Virus record (IMG/VR): IMGVR_UViG_3300025133_000187
Location: 1-47,612 of that record
DNA: 47,612 nucleotides
Source of the DNA: a virus
Direction: 5' to 3' (one strand)
In this document: one piece after another, positions 23,601 through 28,480 of the stretch
Layout: each line of letters begins with the position of its first letter
How positions within the stretch are numbered: position 1 is the first letter of the stretch
Notes under the pieces: generated by a model
Database searches by the model: none
What the model was told of the DNA's origin: nothing
Seen by the model: only the letters and a program-made list of their open reading frames with translations
Made by a program: the position numbers and the translations under genes

Positions 23601-25629
23601 AAAAATCGGACCAGAAGACCTGAAAGCTGTGAAGGCGGTTGCACCCGAACGGGAACCGATGATTTTCCCGGTCGAGGTGGTGGCACAGCTGACGGCCACG
23701 ACCCGTCCACCGGCACATGTGATTCTGTCCACATTGGAGGATATGATGCGGACGTGGAAAGCCTGGACGCTGATGAATCCGAAGCGTTTCCTCGGCTATC
23801 GCCTGCGGAACCTGTCAGGCGACATCGATGCTGTCTGGTCAGGTGCGCCGGGCGTATTCAAGTATTTTGGTGATGCGGCGACTGATCTGCATGCGTACTA
23901 CTTCAAGTCAAAAATTGATATGCCGGATGACGTTCGGGACGCACTGGAAATGGGTGTTATCGGCGGTTCGGAGGACACCACAGATATTCAGGATGTGCGT
24001 AGTCTGGGAGTGTTTCGGCGATTTTCCACGGACATGAAGCCCGATCTCAAATCAGTGCCGACGAGTTTGGTGAAGGCTCTGATTGGCGTCACCCGTAAAT
24101 CGAACAGTTTTGCAGAGGAAGTTCTGCGACTGGCAGCTTACAGGCATTACCTGTCACAGCTGAAAAGCGGCAAACTCGCACACTACGGTGGGGCCAAGAA
24201 GCACATTGTGAACGCGGTGCGGGACACGGTCGGGCGGAAAGACGCCGCAGCGATGCTGGCGAACAAACTGCTTGGTGATTACGGTGACCTGAGTACCTTT
24301 GGTAACTGGAACCGTCGCTATCTGATGCCGTTCTGGGCGTTTCAGGAGATCAATCTGGCCCGTACTCCGAGACTGGTCATCAATGCGTGGGAATCTGGAG
24401 ACCTGAAGCGGGCAGTACCAAGTGCAGCAATTCGGCTTGTGGCGACGAGTCGCATAGCGCACATGTTGCTGGCAACGCAGCTGTGGAACCGGGCCATAGC
24501 ACCGTGGCTGATGGGCGACGATGATGACCGCGATCAGGAATCAGACAACCCGCGATACGTCAGACAAAACCCTCACGTCAACATGGGATACAACCCGGAC
24601 GGCACGGTCAGGGTGTTCAATAATGTCGGTGTGCTGGGCGATTTTCTGGAGTGGTTCGGACTGAATTCGGCATCAGAGCTACTGGAGCAGTACCGGGACG
24701 GTCAGATTTCCGAACTTGAGGTACTCTCGCAGATGCTGCAGGATCCGCTGAACAAAGTCGTGGGATCAATTCGACCGGATGTCAAGGGAGTTATCGAGCA
24801 AATATCAGGCAGAAGCTCATTCCCAGACGCATTGAACTGGCGACGTGCCGACCGTCGCGAAATGCTGGCTGGCATCTGGGGTTTGGAAGACGAGTACAAG
24901 TATCTGATGGGTGCGATCGCGAAAGACGGTACACGCCCGCGAAGGGATATAAGGGGGTATAGGTATCGACAGTCGATGCTGGGTATCACAACCTCGCTCC
25001 CAGGCAAGAATGCTTTGGGCCGCATCTGGGATGCCAGAGAGCGGTTCCTGAACAATAAAGGTGAGGATGTTTACAACCCTGGCACAGTGACAAAGATGAA
25101 GCCGATGCGTGAGGCGGCACTTCGCGACAATCTGGATGCGTTCCAGGAAGCCAAACAGTTTTTCATCGCGAACGGTGGAACTTACTCCCAGTTCCGTGAG
25201 CATATAGATCGCGTCGGCCCTGAAGGGCGGATGAAAAAGGAGCATCGGGACGAGTTTGAACATGAGTATCTGAACGATTCAGAGCGGCGACACCTGAAAG
25301 TCGCCCGTGAGTACGCGCACGAACTCCGCAAGCGTATGGCACTGTACTGGAACCAGGCGAAAGTCGACGATCCGGTATCCGCGGAACAACATCAACAGTG
25401 GCTCATGCGGCAGGCGAGTGCCATATCAGGCAATGACGATGAACTCGCAGAGAAGGCGATGTCCAAACTGGAAGATGAGGGTATCGGGGTTGATGAGGTG
25501 CGGGAACTTGTAAAGGCGTATGGCAAGCAGAGGGACAAGAGTGGGCGACAACACTGGAAATTACCAGAAACAAAACGCCGGCACTTGCGTAAGGCTATCG
25601 AGAGGTACAACAAGAAGACGCCCCAATAG
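11698..25629 (+). CDS. Giant multidomain polyvalent virion/ejection protein (4643 aa)
   Basis: The start is ATG 11698 behind AGGAAAG; an ATG at 11653 would lie inside the previous gene. Landmarks in order: small-residue-rich membrane-active-like helices (residues ~240-470); Ala/Pro/Glu linkers; a SAP-like segment (~965-990); GHEGRHRAMAL, ParB/sulfiredoxin-like (1193-1203); a conserved phage polyprotein module with HSHW (~1838), VEEIQSDWHQ (1867-1876) and VPDAPFKKSW (1987-1996), ending at EGQPLFQ (~2295); a GWYRRAAEYIEDLFGPDATRF module (~2354); a zincin HELGH (2658-2662); and a TGT/DpdA-like barrel (~3100-3350) with DNGVF 3147, QDG 3239, FIGGTTAWKLG 3258, HVGRVNS 3308 and DTAD 3327-3330. An Asp run (~3394) follows, then a long helical C-terminus. 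Such proteins are known as large polyvalent proteins, thought to be injected with the DNA. Confidence 0.75.
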   Translation: MPNEWDGLGTVVFAPERDDVAADTDNQWDNLGKVIVPAIGDEVDPVEDLLPPNVRRLSPQYPDVEQSYLEMLESDPKGAEQLAKAQDAASAQDYISRWNWSRKLQDPDTQSQYIGWATDEQLQQIPEEIRKQVEEYRKDPKERALFALDHAIKYRSGFERRTYAETFADILKPVPFFGGIADIARSVEVKNAAERVEDGTWKPRDIDMVAGYLRDMQRAEKELKGSPVLGRAKEILKEMPAFMGEFVTTGGLFTAGSKAVRKGTQKLLSRAARRATARAAIRAGSRVPGVAGGLAAQLAANPQLIGRGTADQALQRQLGNIGAEEGAKKDASLLGNLPAGLVSAAGELLTERSGGVMGKAVSNLPLGVGSLTRAYQKSKAGQAMAKAGVHGPLEEMSEERLNEILQGGAATAFPEYIDADFGATGGLIEGGEARKEAAQQLAAEGVAFAALPAAATAAGMTAGGAKLLGNIARRRRWGKGEASRGDWAEATGEPRNLAPKDAKERFKVVQDHMGLARDQRDQRDLLNDIAAIENGEYRPAPEAMNPQDPEYQGYEFTFRTEAGWAAPGRLYVRKRSAPSFAGLKDVNWSSANEDYQSYIGTKDDGKFEVVFQDRESEVVVPHGGPSSFATEEAAQQYVDSQFEQLAQPSEPTVEEPAAAAETPPAAAAEPVEPAAEEPTAFTEDIERQLEKLAGDVEDGQADPKEIDAAEKAGLISPGLAQIWRKRNGKGKRKGSAPAAAAAPTVEDESRYKLVGEGETAKSREIPPSLLKRSQDEDGGPASEMTDADVVKWLERVVAGTSNANAVDILRNFGVQVDAEEKVETFPNGNKFRSVSSYRINDEQDFDALRKVIGEAQNENANTYLQLLRTTQHGDKVKDERPTWAKEVLKQVARGEDAAPDLIEAIRANRPELLEEKELDKWRKRDAKKQAQNDEQDLYARTTLQDINLDNRILNDKTLPDGTIDPGLKTIAKNAGVTRTGKKEDLIKRLKERQAQAAPAPTDEPAAAAPTVEGARDVVDEIRETQKGVRREPAVPPSPAPDADTEYDVTTGGRDKSGKVFESTMRAKRDGNFYVATEGVGRIHVDSDDILDVTEVVPEPAADEGPGIEPANVRSFFSDNAWDNVEAETEGNSRTILVYMSPEDFLTVAERVPEEASKGKRRGISETLEAGKQFEDIPYLNFNNDGEGNAKVTGHEGRHRAMALRGLDIERMPVRLRSVGGEEIRWNTFTGRMPERLIKQDGEKEETDSIPFPAIDEEPEDTTGSELDDMSPEALKRMYAFEMSVDDSYKENLYKRAKKENAAIQRTDLEQLYDKKLAHLAKLGDRNPKYETIDPSQMTAAFLNGVKDAGKKRKGKTATGNVPEQQQRDPEPEFDEPQPQEEEFDPVESDITEDEQREAYEGLSKEELDKQKRAVLKQSRELIAKEVQDEKYGSEEEHPLQGVVKKLSTARSPGTVIENMLRLGEALGKFRRDVPTRPQGIWAHQTWTSKTNPDDTVKVRQVSDDGKNVHLEKGKVIDPVELVRDYTLNRADDFRVKAEGPFKSDEERFEAEMIAVFGKKAGTEGMKIARQQYESRPDDKKADYWSRARAEFGFSDEAPQDALFQPGVRPEWFSKLLQTLDRKKFKAISHSDLRNMLHGEGVKEEEIEWANLELLFEGRRTVPKDELRSWIAANALVLDETVLGEDPGYYEEAVREQAASDIRDVLGPNVTDEVETALSKWVQTDDADAWHTIDAELADAGEPNMYAMIRRAEKERLAKGMPSPPRFSSYTIDRENVQNYREILVKLPDRTPEVDFPSFEEWLREEILPDHQNDPENRRVYEADRREASNKAQRRRTFKHSHWPGHDNVIVHLRVQDRVIDGKRVLLVEEIQSDWHQDALQLGYEGETRQRLNQLFDERRQVDRELDKNREEFIDLKERVDYVRDKMKDVDHTDAKDVSRPENVQLAKKYSTLLKELEANRNMHETLWTRRDKVQNQMAELRGKGEGVPDAPFKKSWRELGMKRAFQEAVNGGYDEIMVVGGVAQAERSGLREVVDKLAWAESTPEDKERHHLAAVDLKISAEGFQIKLIMDKDGTIISAVNHDGWVGKTLDEVVGKDIAKRVMSEESGELTEEGLAVGGEGKIHTYDKVLPSFIKKYLKRFGVKPDRAVIDGRRLPSDEWEYAGPDRSLGQIRNVLRPFDNEQAEDVPNELTFEETATSFRVGIPIFSYSRNIKALRLVATEMEKGTSFGDAMAQLMQKSASTVLQTGGLHTAAYDDLALLFGGEMRLAEKAKQITVHRVPITDKMRSALSTEGQPLFQTPRQRAERRVQANLTPEEAWRTRDRGTSQRLVDMFVALPPDSELEEAAMAGITKRGWYRRAAEYIEDLFGPDATRFAAALSALSPRQPVINNLKMTLEVWEAWNSAGRPKKKRAIKKALRGVADGWQFGSREPNLMRALMHPEGEFVPLSGFKVDSFTRNLLGDLEAVTNDVWMARFAGFEQTELKNPKGYFALNAKVRAVAKQMNMKPAEVQETIWSFTKTISALRAGGYTGREALERATHESVATMPEFATIFREDADVRERLNAIGLTLPSQRGDETEGTGATGQIQADRPRVLGRVVDRIPPPKGSAGVPEAVSEALFQAVENAGPYKGSFHVDKETNDRVITAFELGDAGTMLHELGHFFWDTLTPAEQNHVANVLKFQKVGRGRNLGDRAGLERFTDAFTDYVRNSRTAPTEEMKSVFKKFKDWLNTILGEIKNLVDLSKTQRKNINKFFAEMMGKPPAGPAETKSRKESAAKGQATKAANVRQSVIDQILEGSETDEGRKFTEFGVTADEVGGVLDYALQEAKGIHGDSAEVVEWDALFSLGETGKRIIKQVELRDKDPSRRGVVGAEDMQLIDGIDEAADEWWGNLGRGVPMADGSHVQDMIDAILRGKPEVPRINSKDVIARAEELLQLTVDDLHKDRPDLRGLTEEGRKEVGDEIEARESLEDLDKWAENLRTPDGKTMYEDRGFDLGSWLDYIHSMLWQGREAVEPEHPGARMPTVFDEDVKKWVAEKLLRLGAARPVDLGFEDRIPDVDEDSWGSRSKNAEPGEPRYHEWKRTPHAARLEREGELFTEAPVSYASGHSGDAVKATAKENAGIGLLVTPKTNTYLDDAENFSHIILDNGVFTADFFKPEDEGGGVDAFDSDRFQELLDKASGHEMSDRILFVVAPDFIGDPKKTLARSTGTSEVKPGEGTRDWLLAIKEAGFRPAYAAQDGVEQDLDSIPWERFDVLFIGGTTAWKLGRNRIEGDPLIVTPREAREAGFNRKFLDMIIEAKRRGKKIHVGRVNSAERMSIVHGYGADTADGTFLRFAPTENLKPLQEWLEYQGRGVESPQEEERRIAQDPAEQGSPAGRRQDDQFPSLGEPSEEEDDDDDGGDEPFSLLRDIPAAKPAGEKFEDVKTEQKRLIIGADDLAGQQSLFTLGGAEEAPGVRILREAQKEREDREGGQAVMGFGPGGQAPRKKGKPAAGQPDEFGREDTIEGEVWETREEFVAEIFPGQEETQQRVLDNQGLKARRKWSDFWGHVRDTITYSRPQRHIPNVNEKESALRFAKFNNFFRRLKAVYTAAPEVARLQVGAIIDPLGKKQLMAFEMVLALRNMKRGVDSGQRALGAFGINTVEALDAALENAERTANASEPVMRALDRRERLRREVVQELVDLDLIGLEALDNDAYFHQMVQTFQDLASRFPITGGVQARAVKRGFQHRRLQGDELRTENMDWNLSFLESEYTWLTHAGIEARKAQLLRRLPNEMQPLKDLAKQRNDVALVGGQENFDKLTELRNELYFMRAEIAGGLAKPTSDERRYMAQLSDQIADLDPTMPERTQLARAFGEFGELPIIKAEMDINGTDIKTLVDRYKALKGSTGEAREAMELANVVMAAIGALTNRKRELLGDKYQTWETILQSERPDLAQFQPKPGNVFFKAWTVSDQLQEALHLGLIKEQKIGPEDLKAVKAVAPEREPMIFPVEVVAQLTATTRPPAHVILSTLEDMMRTWKAWTLMNPKRFLGYRLRNLSGDIDAVWSGAPGVFKYFGDAATDLHAYYFKSKIDMPDDVRDALEMGVIGGSEDTTDIQDVRSLGVFRRFSTDMKPDLKSVPTSLVKALIGVTRKSNSFAEEVLRLAAYRHYLSQLKSGKLAHYGGAKKHIVNAVRDTVGRKDAAAMLANKLLGDYGDLSTFGNWNRRYLMPFWAFQEINLARTPRLVINAWESGDLKRAVPSAAIRLVATSRIAHMLLATQLWNRAIAPWLMGDDDDRDQESDNPRYVRQNPHVNMGYNPDGTVRVFNNVGVLGDFLEWFGLNSASELLEQYRDGQISELEVLSQMLQDPLNKVVGSIRPDVKGVIEQISGRSSFPDALNWRRADRREMLAGIWGLEDEYKYLMGAIAKDGTRPRRDIRGYRYRQSMLGITTSLPGKNALGRIWDARERFLNNKGEDVYNPGTVTKMKPMREAALRDNLDAFQEAKQFFIANGGTYSQFREHIDRVGPEGRMKKEHRDEFEHEYLNDSERRHLKVAREYAHELRKRMALYWNQAKVDDPVSAEQHQQWLMRQASAISGNDDELAEKAMSKLEDEGIGVDEVRELVKAYGKQRDKSGRQHWKLPETKRRHLRKAIERYNKKTPQ

Positions 25630-25657
25630 AGTCACTCGGCCGGCACGGTCGAGATTG

Positions 25658-25670
25658 GGACACCGTGTCC
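25658..25670. promoter_or_regulatory. Palindrome GGACAC-C-GTGTCC, operator-like copy 3
   Basis: A perfect 6+1+6 palindrome in the 44-base gap between the converging ends of the giant virion gene (plus) and the HTH-protein gene (minus). There is no promoter need in a convergent gap, so here the element may act as a transcript hairpin or roadblock rather than as a classical operator. Confidence 0.5.
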
Positions 25671-25673
25671 AGA

Positions 25674-26012
25674 TTAGGTATTGCCATCGTCACTCGGCGC
25701 GTGTTTATTGCCGGGTTTCTTTTCGATGCCTGTGGGTGGGCATCCGTTTTCGATCCAGGCGTCCAATTCCTCGCGCCGCCAGCGTACCATGCCACCAATT
25801 TTCACCGGGGGTGGCATCCGCCCGTCATCAGCCATGCGGTACACATGCCGCCAAGAGCAATCGAGCATTTCTGCCACGCACCGCACATTAACGAGCATGG
25901 CGTTCTGCGATTTGGACATCAGTTGCTTCCTTCTACAAGGGTTGGTGGGCATATCGAAGACAGACAGTTCCGGTTCCGGCTCGTAACCGCAGCTGGGGCA
26001 TTTGTCACTCAT
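25674..26012 (-). CDS. HTH protein of the AlpA/excisionase type
   Basis: The product is 112 aa from ATG 26012, with a strong internal alternative at 25919 (ATG behind GAAGGAAG) giving 81 aa. The core NVRCVAEMLDCSWRHVYRMADDGRMPPPVKIGGMVRWRREELDAWIENG is the winged-helix HTH_17 pattern of AlpA-like regulators and excisionases: the helix-turn-helix is followed by the PxPVKIGG..RW...ELDAWI wing. The longer form adds a Cys pair (CPSC). Such proteins bind DNA and act as activators or recombination directionality factors. With no integrase in the window, a transcriptional role on the palindromes is the first hypothesis. It is last in its minus-strand operon. Confidence 0.8.
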   Translation of the reverse strand: MSDKCPSCGYEPEPELSVFDMPTNPCRRKQLMSKSQNAMLVNVRCVAEMLDCSWRHVYRMADDGRMPPPVKIGGMVRWRREELDAWIENGCPPTGIEKKPGNKHAPSDDGNT

Positions 26013-26202
26013 CGCTCACATCCTGTTCCGGATTCTCGCCCTTCGCGATGGGAACGTACACCCACTCCTCCGTTATATCATCCCGAATCTGATCTTCAAC
26101 GCTCCGATGTGCAGCGTCCAACCGCAAGTTACCGCCGTTGCGTCGGGATGCCACTCGCTCCCGTCTGCGGGCCAGCCGTGCCAGCAGATAATTGCGTGAC
26201 AT
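26005..26202 (-). CDS. Small basic/acidic protein, unknown (overlaps another frame)
   Basis: The product is 65 aa from ATG 26202; a TTG at 26235 would lengthen it. The N-terminal half is Arg-rich (LLARLARRRERVASRRNGG) and the C-terminal half acidic (EDQIRDDITEEWVYVPIAKGENPEQDVSDE). Its stop is entangled with the start of the HTH gene (GATGAGTGA), a pattern used by the real neighbouring genes, which favours coding. About 130 bases overlap the Trp-rich frame listed separately. Both look protein-like, and I cannot decide between them by eye. SD support is weak, and a GGAGGAG at about 26070 could instead serve a much shorter product. Confidence 0.35.
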   Translation of the reverse strand: MSRNYLLARLARRRERVASRRNGGNLRLDAAHRSVEDQIRDDITEEWVYVPIAKGENPEQDVSDE

Positions 26203-26297
26203 GAATCCCGCACCCAGCCGACTCTGATCGGCCAATACTGCCAGGAAACAGGATAGTTCCGCTCATCATACCCACGGTTCCACTGAAACAGACGCAT
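26073..26297 (-). CDS. Small Trp-rich protein, unknown
   Basis: The product is 74 aa from ATG 26297. It is unusually rich in Trp (9), with VSWQYWPIRVGWVRDSCHAIICWHGWPADGSEW and a C-terminal GWTLHIGALKIRFGMI that reads like a real beta strand pair. Third-position GC is high, as in genuine genes here. It follows a 7-bp stem-loop in the gap behind the coiled-coil gene. No SD is obvious. A TAA followed at once by GGAGGAG ends the frame, as if another start were expected there. The overlap with the 65-aa frame means that one of the two may be spurious. Confidence 0.4.
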   Translation of the reverse strand: MRLFQWNRGYDERNYPVSWQYWPIRVGWVRDSCHAIICWHGWPADGSEWHPDATAVTCGWTLHIGALKIRFGMI

Positions 26298-26310
26298 AGC
26301 AATCACATGC

Positions 26311-26331
26311 ACGCGGAGCAGCCGTCCGCGT
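26311..26331 (-). other. Intergenic stem-loop (ACGCGGA / TCCGCGT)
   Basis: A perfect 7-bp GC-rich stem with a 7-base loop, placed between the stop of the 49-aa coiled-coil gene (26333) and the start of the Trp-rich gene (26297). There is no T-run behind it on either strand, so it is not a standard terminator. It may be an mRNA processing or stability element. Confidence 0.4.
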
Positions 26332-26332
26332 C

Positions 26333-26482
26333 CTATTCGGAAATCATTCGGGGATCTACACTATCCAGAGCAGTCCGCACCGCTTCACGCAGGCGTTCAT
26401 CCAGAGCAGTCCGCACCGCTTCACGCAGGCGTTCGTTTTCTGCCCGCAGGCGTTCACCACTCTGCCGTCCAGCCTTGCCCAC
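26333..26482 (-). CDS. Short coiled-coil protein with internal duplication
   Basis: This 49-aa reading frame starts at GTG 26482, inside the end of the upstream gene, and ends with TAG at 26333-26335. It reads QSGERLRAENERLREAV..., then repeats ERLREAVRTALD twice in a perfect heptad-like pattern. The 36-bp tandem repeat is an exact multiple of three and stays open only in this frame, which supports coding. It resembles coiled-coil parts of two neighbours (SENERLRAEIERLQ and ERENQRLKKELSKH). SD support is weak (CGGAAA). Function unknown; it may be the remnant or tail piece of a duplicated neighbour. Confidence 0.5.
   Translation of the reverse strand: MGKAGRQSGERLRAENERLREAVRTALDERLREAVRTALDSVDPRMISE
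26363..26434 (-). repeat. Perfect 36-bp tandem duplication
   Basis: Two identical adjacent copies (26363-26398 and 26399-26434) code for ERLREAVRTALD twice on the minus strand. A third, diverged half-unit follows (gaacgcctgcgggcagaaaac on the coding strand). Complete identity implies a very recent slip or duplication. Confidence 0.9.
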
Positions 26483-26714
26483 CGTGATATTTCCGGTCTG
26501 TTGCTGCCCCGCTTTTGTCGCCGTTGTTTAACGTCTGGATGGGTAGTTTTTCCCGGCACCTTAAACACTCGCCCCAGAATTCGGTGTCTTGTTTGGACAT
26601 CGGCCATCCGCACTCGCACAGACGGAACTGTTCCCTCAATTCCCGCAGATTCATTTGCCAAATAACTTCGACAATAGCCTCAGACAGAAGCTCTTGTGTC
26701 GTTTTTTCTGCCAT
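26454..26714 (-). CDS. Small zinc-ribbon-like protein
   Basis: The product is 86 aa from ATG 26714 behind TAGGGA. An amphipathic N-terminal helix (KTTQELLSEAIVEVIWQMNLRELREQF) is followed by CECGWPMSKQDTEFWGECLRC, two Cys pairs spaced like a zinc ribbon, and a polar tail. It lies 2 bases downstream of the ENERLR coiled-coil gene and overlaps the 49-aa frame. Zinc binding is inferred from the Cys spacing. No family was recognised. Confidence 0.6.
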   Translation of the reverse strand: MAEKTTQELLSEAIVEVIWQMNLRELREQFRLCECGWPMSKQDTEFWGECLRCREKLPIQTLNNGDKSGAATDRKYHGGQGWTAEW

Positions 26715-26716
26715 TG

Positions 26717-26980
26717 TTATTCCCTACAGGTCTCCTCTGCCTCCGTTGCCGTATCGATCGCTGCACGCAGACGCTCGATCAAGGAAGTATCGGGAAACAT
26801 AAACGCGGCATTCAGGAGTACGTTCTGCAGTCGCTCGATCTCTGCCCGCAGGCGTTCGTTCTCGGATTGCAGCACTCTGGCAGCGGAAATAGCTGTCAAA
26901 AAATTCATCCTCGGATCGCCGCTCCACTCCGTAGCTTGTGCGATTTCTGAGGCTTTCCGCACGGCATCACTTTCACTCAT
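26717..26980 (-). CDS. Small coiled-coil protein (ENERLR type)
   Basis: The start is ATG 26980 behind AGAGGTG, giving 87 aa; it overlaps the stop of the upstream gene (ATGAGTGA). Residues about 35-60 (VLQSENERLRAEIERLQNVLLNA) form a clear leucine-zipper-like coiled coil, followed by FPDTSLIERLRAAIDTATEAEE. The same ENERLR/ERLR(A/E)A wording occurs in the 49-aa gene next door, so the two are probably related. Dimerisation is likely; function unknown. Confidence 0.65.
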   Translation of the reverse strand: MSESDAVRKASEIAQATEWSGDPRMNFLTAISAARVLQSENERLRAEIERLQNVLLNAAFMFPDTSLIERLRAAIDTATEAEETCRE

Positions 26981-27245
26981 CGCACACCTCTTTCCTGTCT
27001 GCAAGACCCTCGAACCCAGCCAGCACAAATGCACTGCGTGCGGTCGACTCCCACGTATGACCGCAGCGATTGCAGATCAGAGACACGCTGCTATATCGTC
27101 GGTCCTCCGACGCTGGGCTGTGGTGCGTGACCATCACAGCTCGCACCCAGTATTCCCACACCTCGTGACTCTCGTACGGACACCCGTCTTTCGACTTCCG
27201 GCATTGCGAGCAGTGTGGCTTTCGTTGTGGCGTTGCTTTCCGCAT
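26973..27245 (-). CDS. Zinc-ribbon-like protein, unknown
   Basis: The start is ATG 27245 behind a strong GAGGAGGGAG, giving 90 aa. A basic N-terminus (MRKATPQRKPHCSQCRKSKDGC) holds CxxC plus a further Cys, and a second pair appears in SLICNRCGHTWEST, so one zinc ribbon is formed from the two CxxC knuckles. Between them lies a beta-like stretch (EVWEYWVRAVMVTHH). This layout matches small phage zinc-ribbon proteins that bind nucleic acid or a partner. Its last bases overlap the following gene. Confidence 0.6.
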   Translation of the reverse strand: MRKATPQRKPHCSQCRKSKDGCPYESHEVWEYWVRAVMVTHHSPASEDRRYSSVSLICNRCGHTWESTARSAFVLAGFEGLADRKEVCDE

Positions 27246-27261
27246 ACTGTTTGCTCCCTCC

Positions 27262-27480
27262 TCAGCCTCCGTGATATCGTATTTCTGACGGGTCGGATGG
27301 GTCGCCGCGTGTCGCAAATTTCTTCAGGTATTCTGTGCGCCGGATTCCCTGCGCAACCCACTCTTCCACTTCCAAGTCCTCTTGGATGTGCTTGCTCAAC
27401 TCCTTTTTCAGTCGCTGGTTCTCCCGTTCGAGTTCGACGTACCGGGCTTCCGGCCAAAGTTTGTCGTAATAGTGGTGCAT
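27262..27480 (-). CDS. Small coiled-coil protein, unknown
   Basis: The product is 72 aa from ATG 27480, 2 bases after the stop of the resolvase-like gene. It reads MHHYYDKLWPEARYVELERENQRLKKELSKHIQEDLEVEEWVAQG, a short coiled coil with charged flanks, then IRRTEYLKKFATRGDPSDPSEIRYHGG. The zipper resembles those of two neighbours on the same strand. SD support is poor, so expression probably depends on the preceding gene. Confidence 0.6.
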   Translation of the reverse strand: MHHYYDKLWPEARYVELERENQRLKKELSKHIQEDLEVEEWVAQGIRRTEYLKKFATRGDPSDPSEIRYHGG

Positions 27481-27482
27481 GG

Positions 27483-27911
27483 TTATCTGCTGCCGGCAAC
27501 GCACTCACCGCATTCGGCGCAGACAGACGACCAGTCAGAATGCGTGGGCAAGCTCAGATTTTGACCGTCGTATTTCGTCCGCAGGTGTGAGACGACCGCA
27601 GCTGCGAAAAATGCAGTATCAACTGCGCGGATGGTGATCAGCCACGGTCCACGGTTTTTGCGATGTGCGACGTACGGAACCTCTTCCTCTCCGCAATCCG
27701 TGACGGCCTGCTGAACGGCCTCAGATAGCCGCAGGCGTTCGACTCGCTTCACTTCGACGTGTGTTCCTGGAATCCCACCGACGACATCAGGAGAGTCAGG
27801 AGAGCCGCTGTACTGCTGCCCTCTGCGGGCATCCGGACAGTGCAGATGGTCCCGCAGGAAATCCCGCCATTCACGTTCCCCTCGACTACCCTTCGATCGA
27901 CTGTTCGTCAT
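27483..27911 (-). CDS. PD-(D/E)XK nuclease, Holliday-junction-resolvase-like
   Basis: The start is ATG 27911 behind GGAGG, giving 142 aa; the longer frame would run through the HNH gene. The order SKGSRGEREWRDFLRD (helix with Glu 12/14), SPDVVGGIPGTHVEVKRVERLRLSEAVQQA (Asp 42, Glu 53-x-Lys 55), then YVAHRKNRGPWLITI is that of archaeal-type/phage resolvases, where these acidic residues and the Lys form the metal-dependent active site. It would cut branched DNA during recombination or before packaging. It overlaps the HNH gene by 26 bases. A general PD-(D/E)XK endonuclease is the alternative. Confidence 0.75.
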   Translation of the reverse strand: MTNSRSKGSRGEREWRDFLRDHLHCPDARRGQQYSGSPDSPDVVGGIPGTHVEVKRVERLRLSEAVQQAVTDCGEEEVPYVAHRKNRGPWLITIRAVDTAFFAAAVVSHLRTKYDGQNLSLPTHSDWSSVCAECGECVAGSR

Positions 27912-28353
27912 GAGTAGTGCCTCCAAGCACGAGTGCGGCCCGCTGTGCGAGCCACGGGTCCAGATCCGTTGTGTTATTCTCCAGCCAGCCGAGTATATTC
28001 TGGCCAAACACGCTGCTCATACGCTCAGGATCCCACCCAATTCCTCCTGATTTCCACTTCCACCAGATGGCAAGTACGCGGCCGGCACGGTCGCAGTCGG
28101 TCTTCCACTGATGTGGGATCCGTGATGTGGCAATGTAGTTGCTCGGATGCTCCACGTCAGCTGGTTGACCGCGCCGACCGAAAATATGGTCTATTTCGGT
28201 GGCCCGCGGTCTCCGCTCAGTTCGCCACGTCCCTGCCCATTCGTGGAAATCAAACTGGCCAGCTGCAGCCCGTGTGTACTCACAAATCGGGTGAGCGGCC
28301 AGGTACAACGCCCTCCGGTTTTTGGCCTGTCGGGATTGAGTCTTCACCGTCAT
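27886..28353 (-). CDS. HNH-family endonuclease
   Basis: The product is 155 aa from ATG 28353. It has a basic N-terminus (SRQAKNRRALYLAAHPICEYTRAA), then RATEIDHIFGRRG (residues 50-62, the DH of the HNH core), HPSNYIATSRIPHQWKTDC (Asn and the final His region) and an alpha-helical tail. The single N-terminal Cys does not make a full zinc knuckle. HNH proteins of this size in phages are either homing-like enzymes or packaging-associated nickases; no terminase is nearby. It is the first gene of the minus-strand operon, facing the SSB-like gene across a 127-base divergent region. Confidence 0.75.
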   Translation of the reverse strand: MTVKTQSRQAKNRRALYLAAHPICEYTRAAAGQFDFHEWAGTWRTERRPRATEIDHIFGRRGQPADVEHPSNYIATSRIPHQWKTDCDRAGRVLAIWWKWKSGGIGWDPERMSSVFGQNILGWLENNTTDLDPWLAQRAALVLGGTTHDEQSIEG

Positions 28354-28480
28354 TCCTGGTTTTTGTTACAAAAGATGTCGATAACATCATTTGGCAGTTG
28401 CCGTGTTTGGGATCGGCGATTATGGTCCCGTCCGGGTCGCGTTTTATCAGAAAACGAACAGCATCAAAAGGAGGGAATTG
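28354..28480. promoter_or_regulatory. Divergent intergenic region, presumed bidirectional promoter
   Basis: The 127 bases separate the starts of the leftward nuclease operon and the rightward SSB/recombination operon, so both promoters should lie here. It is A/T-richer than its surroundings, with TTTTTGTTACAAAAG near 28360. I could not name convincing -35/-10 pairs on either strand. No copy of the 13-bp palindrome is present. Confidence 0.5.

Noticed and set aside
25674-26012. Integration module beside the excisionase-like gene
   Set aside because: No integrase gene and no att-like direct repeat pair were seen, so a lysogeny module cannot be claimed from this window.
26589-27590. 333-aa plus-strand open frame
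   Set aside because: It lies opposite five minus-strand genes with good SDs and zinc or coil motifs; its composition is the antisense of those genes.
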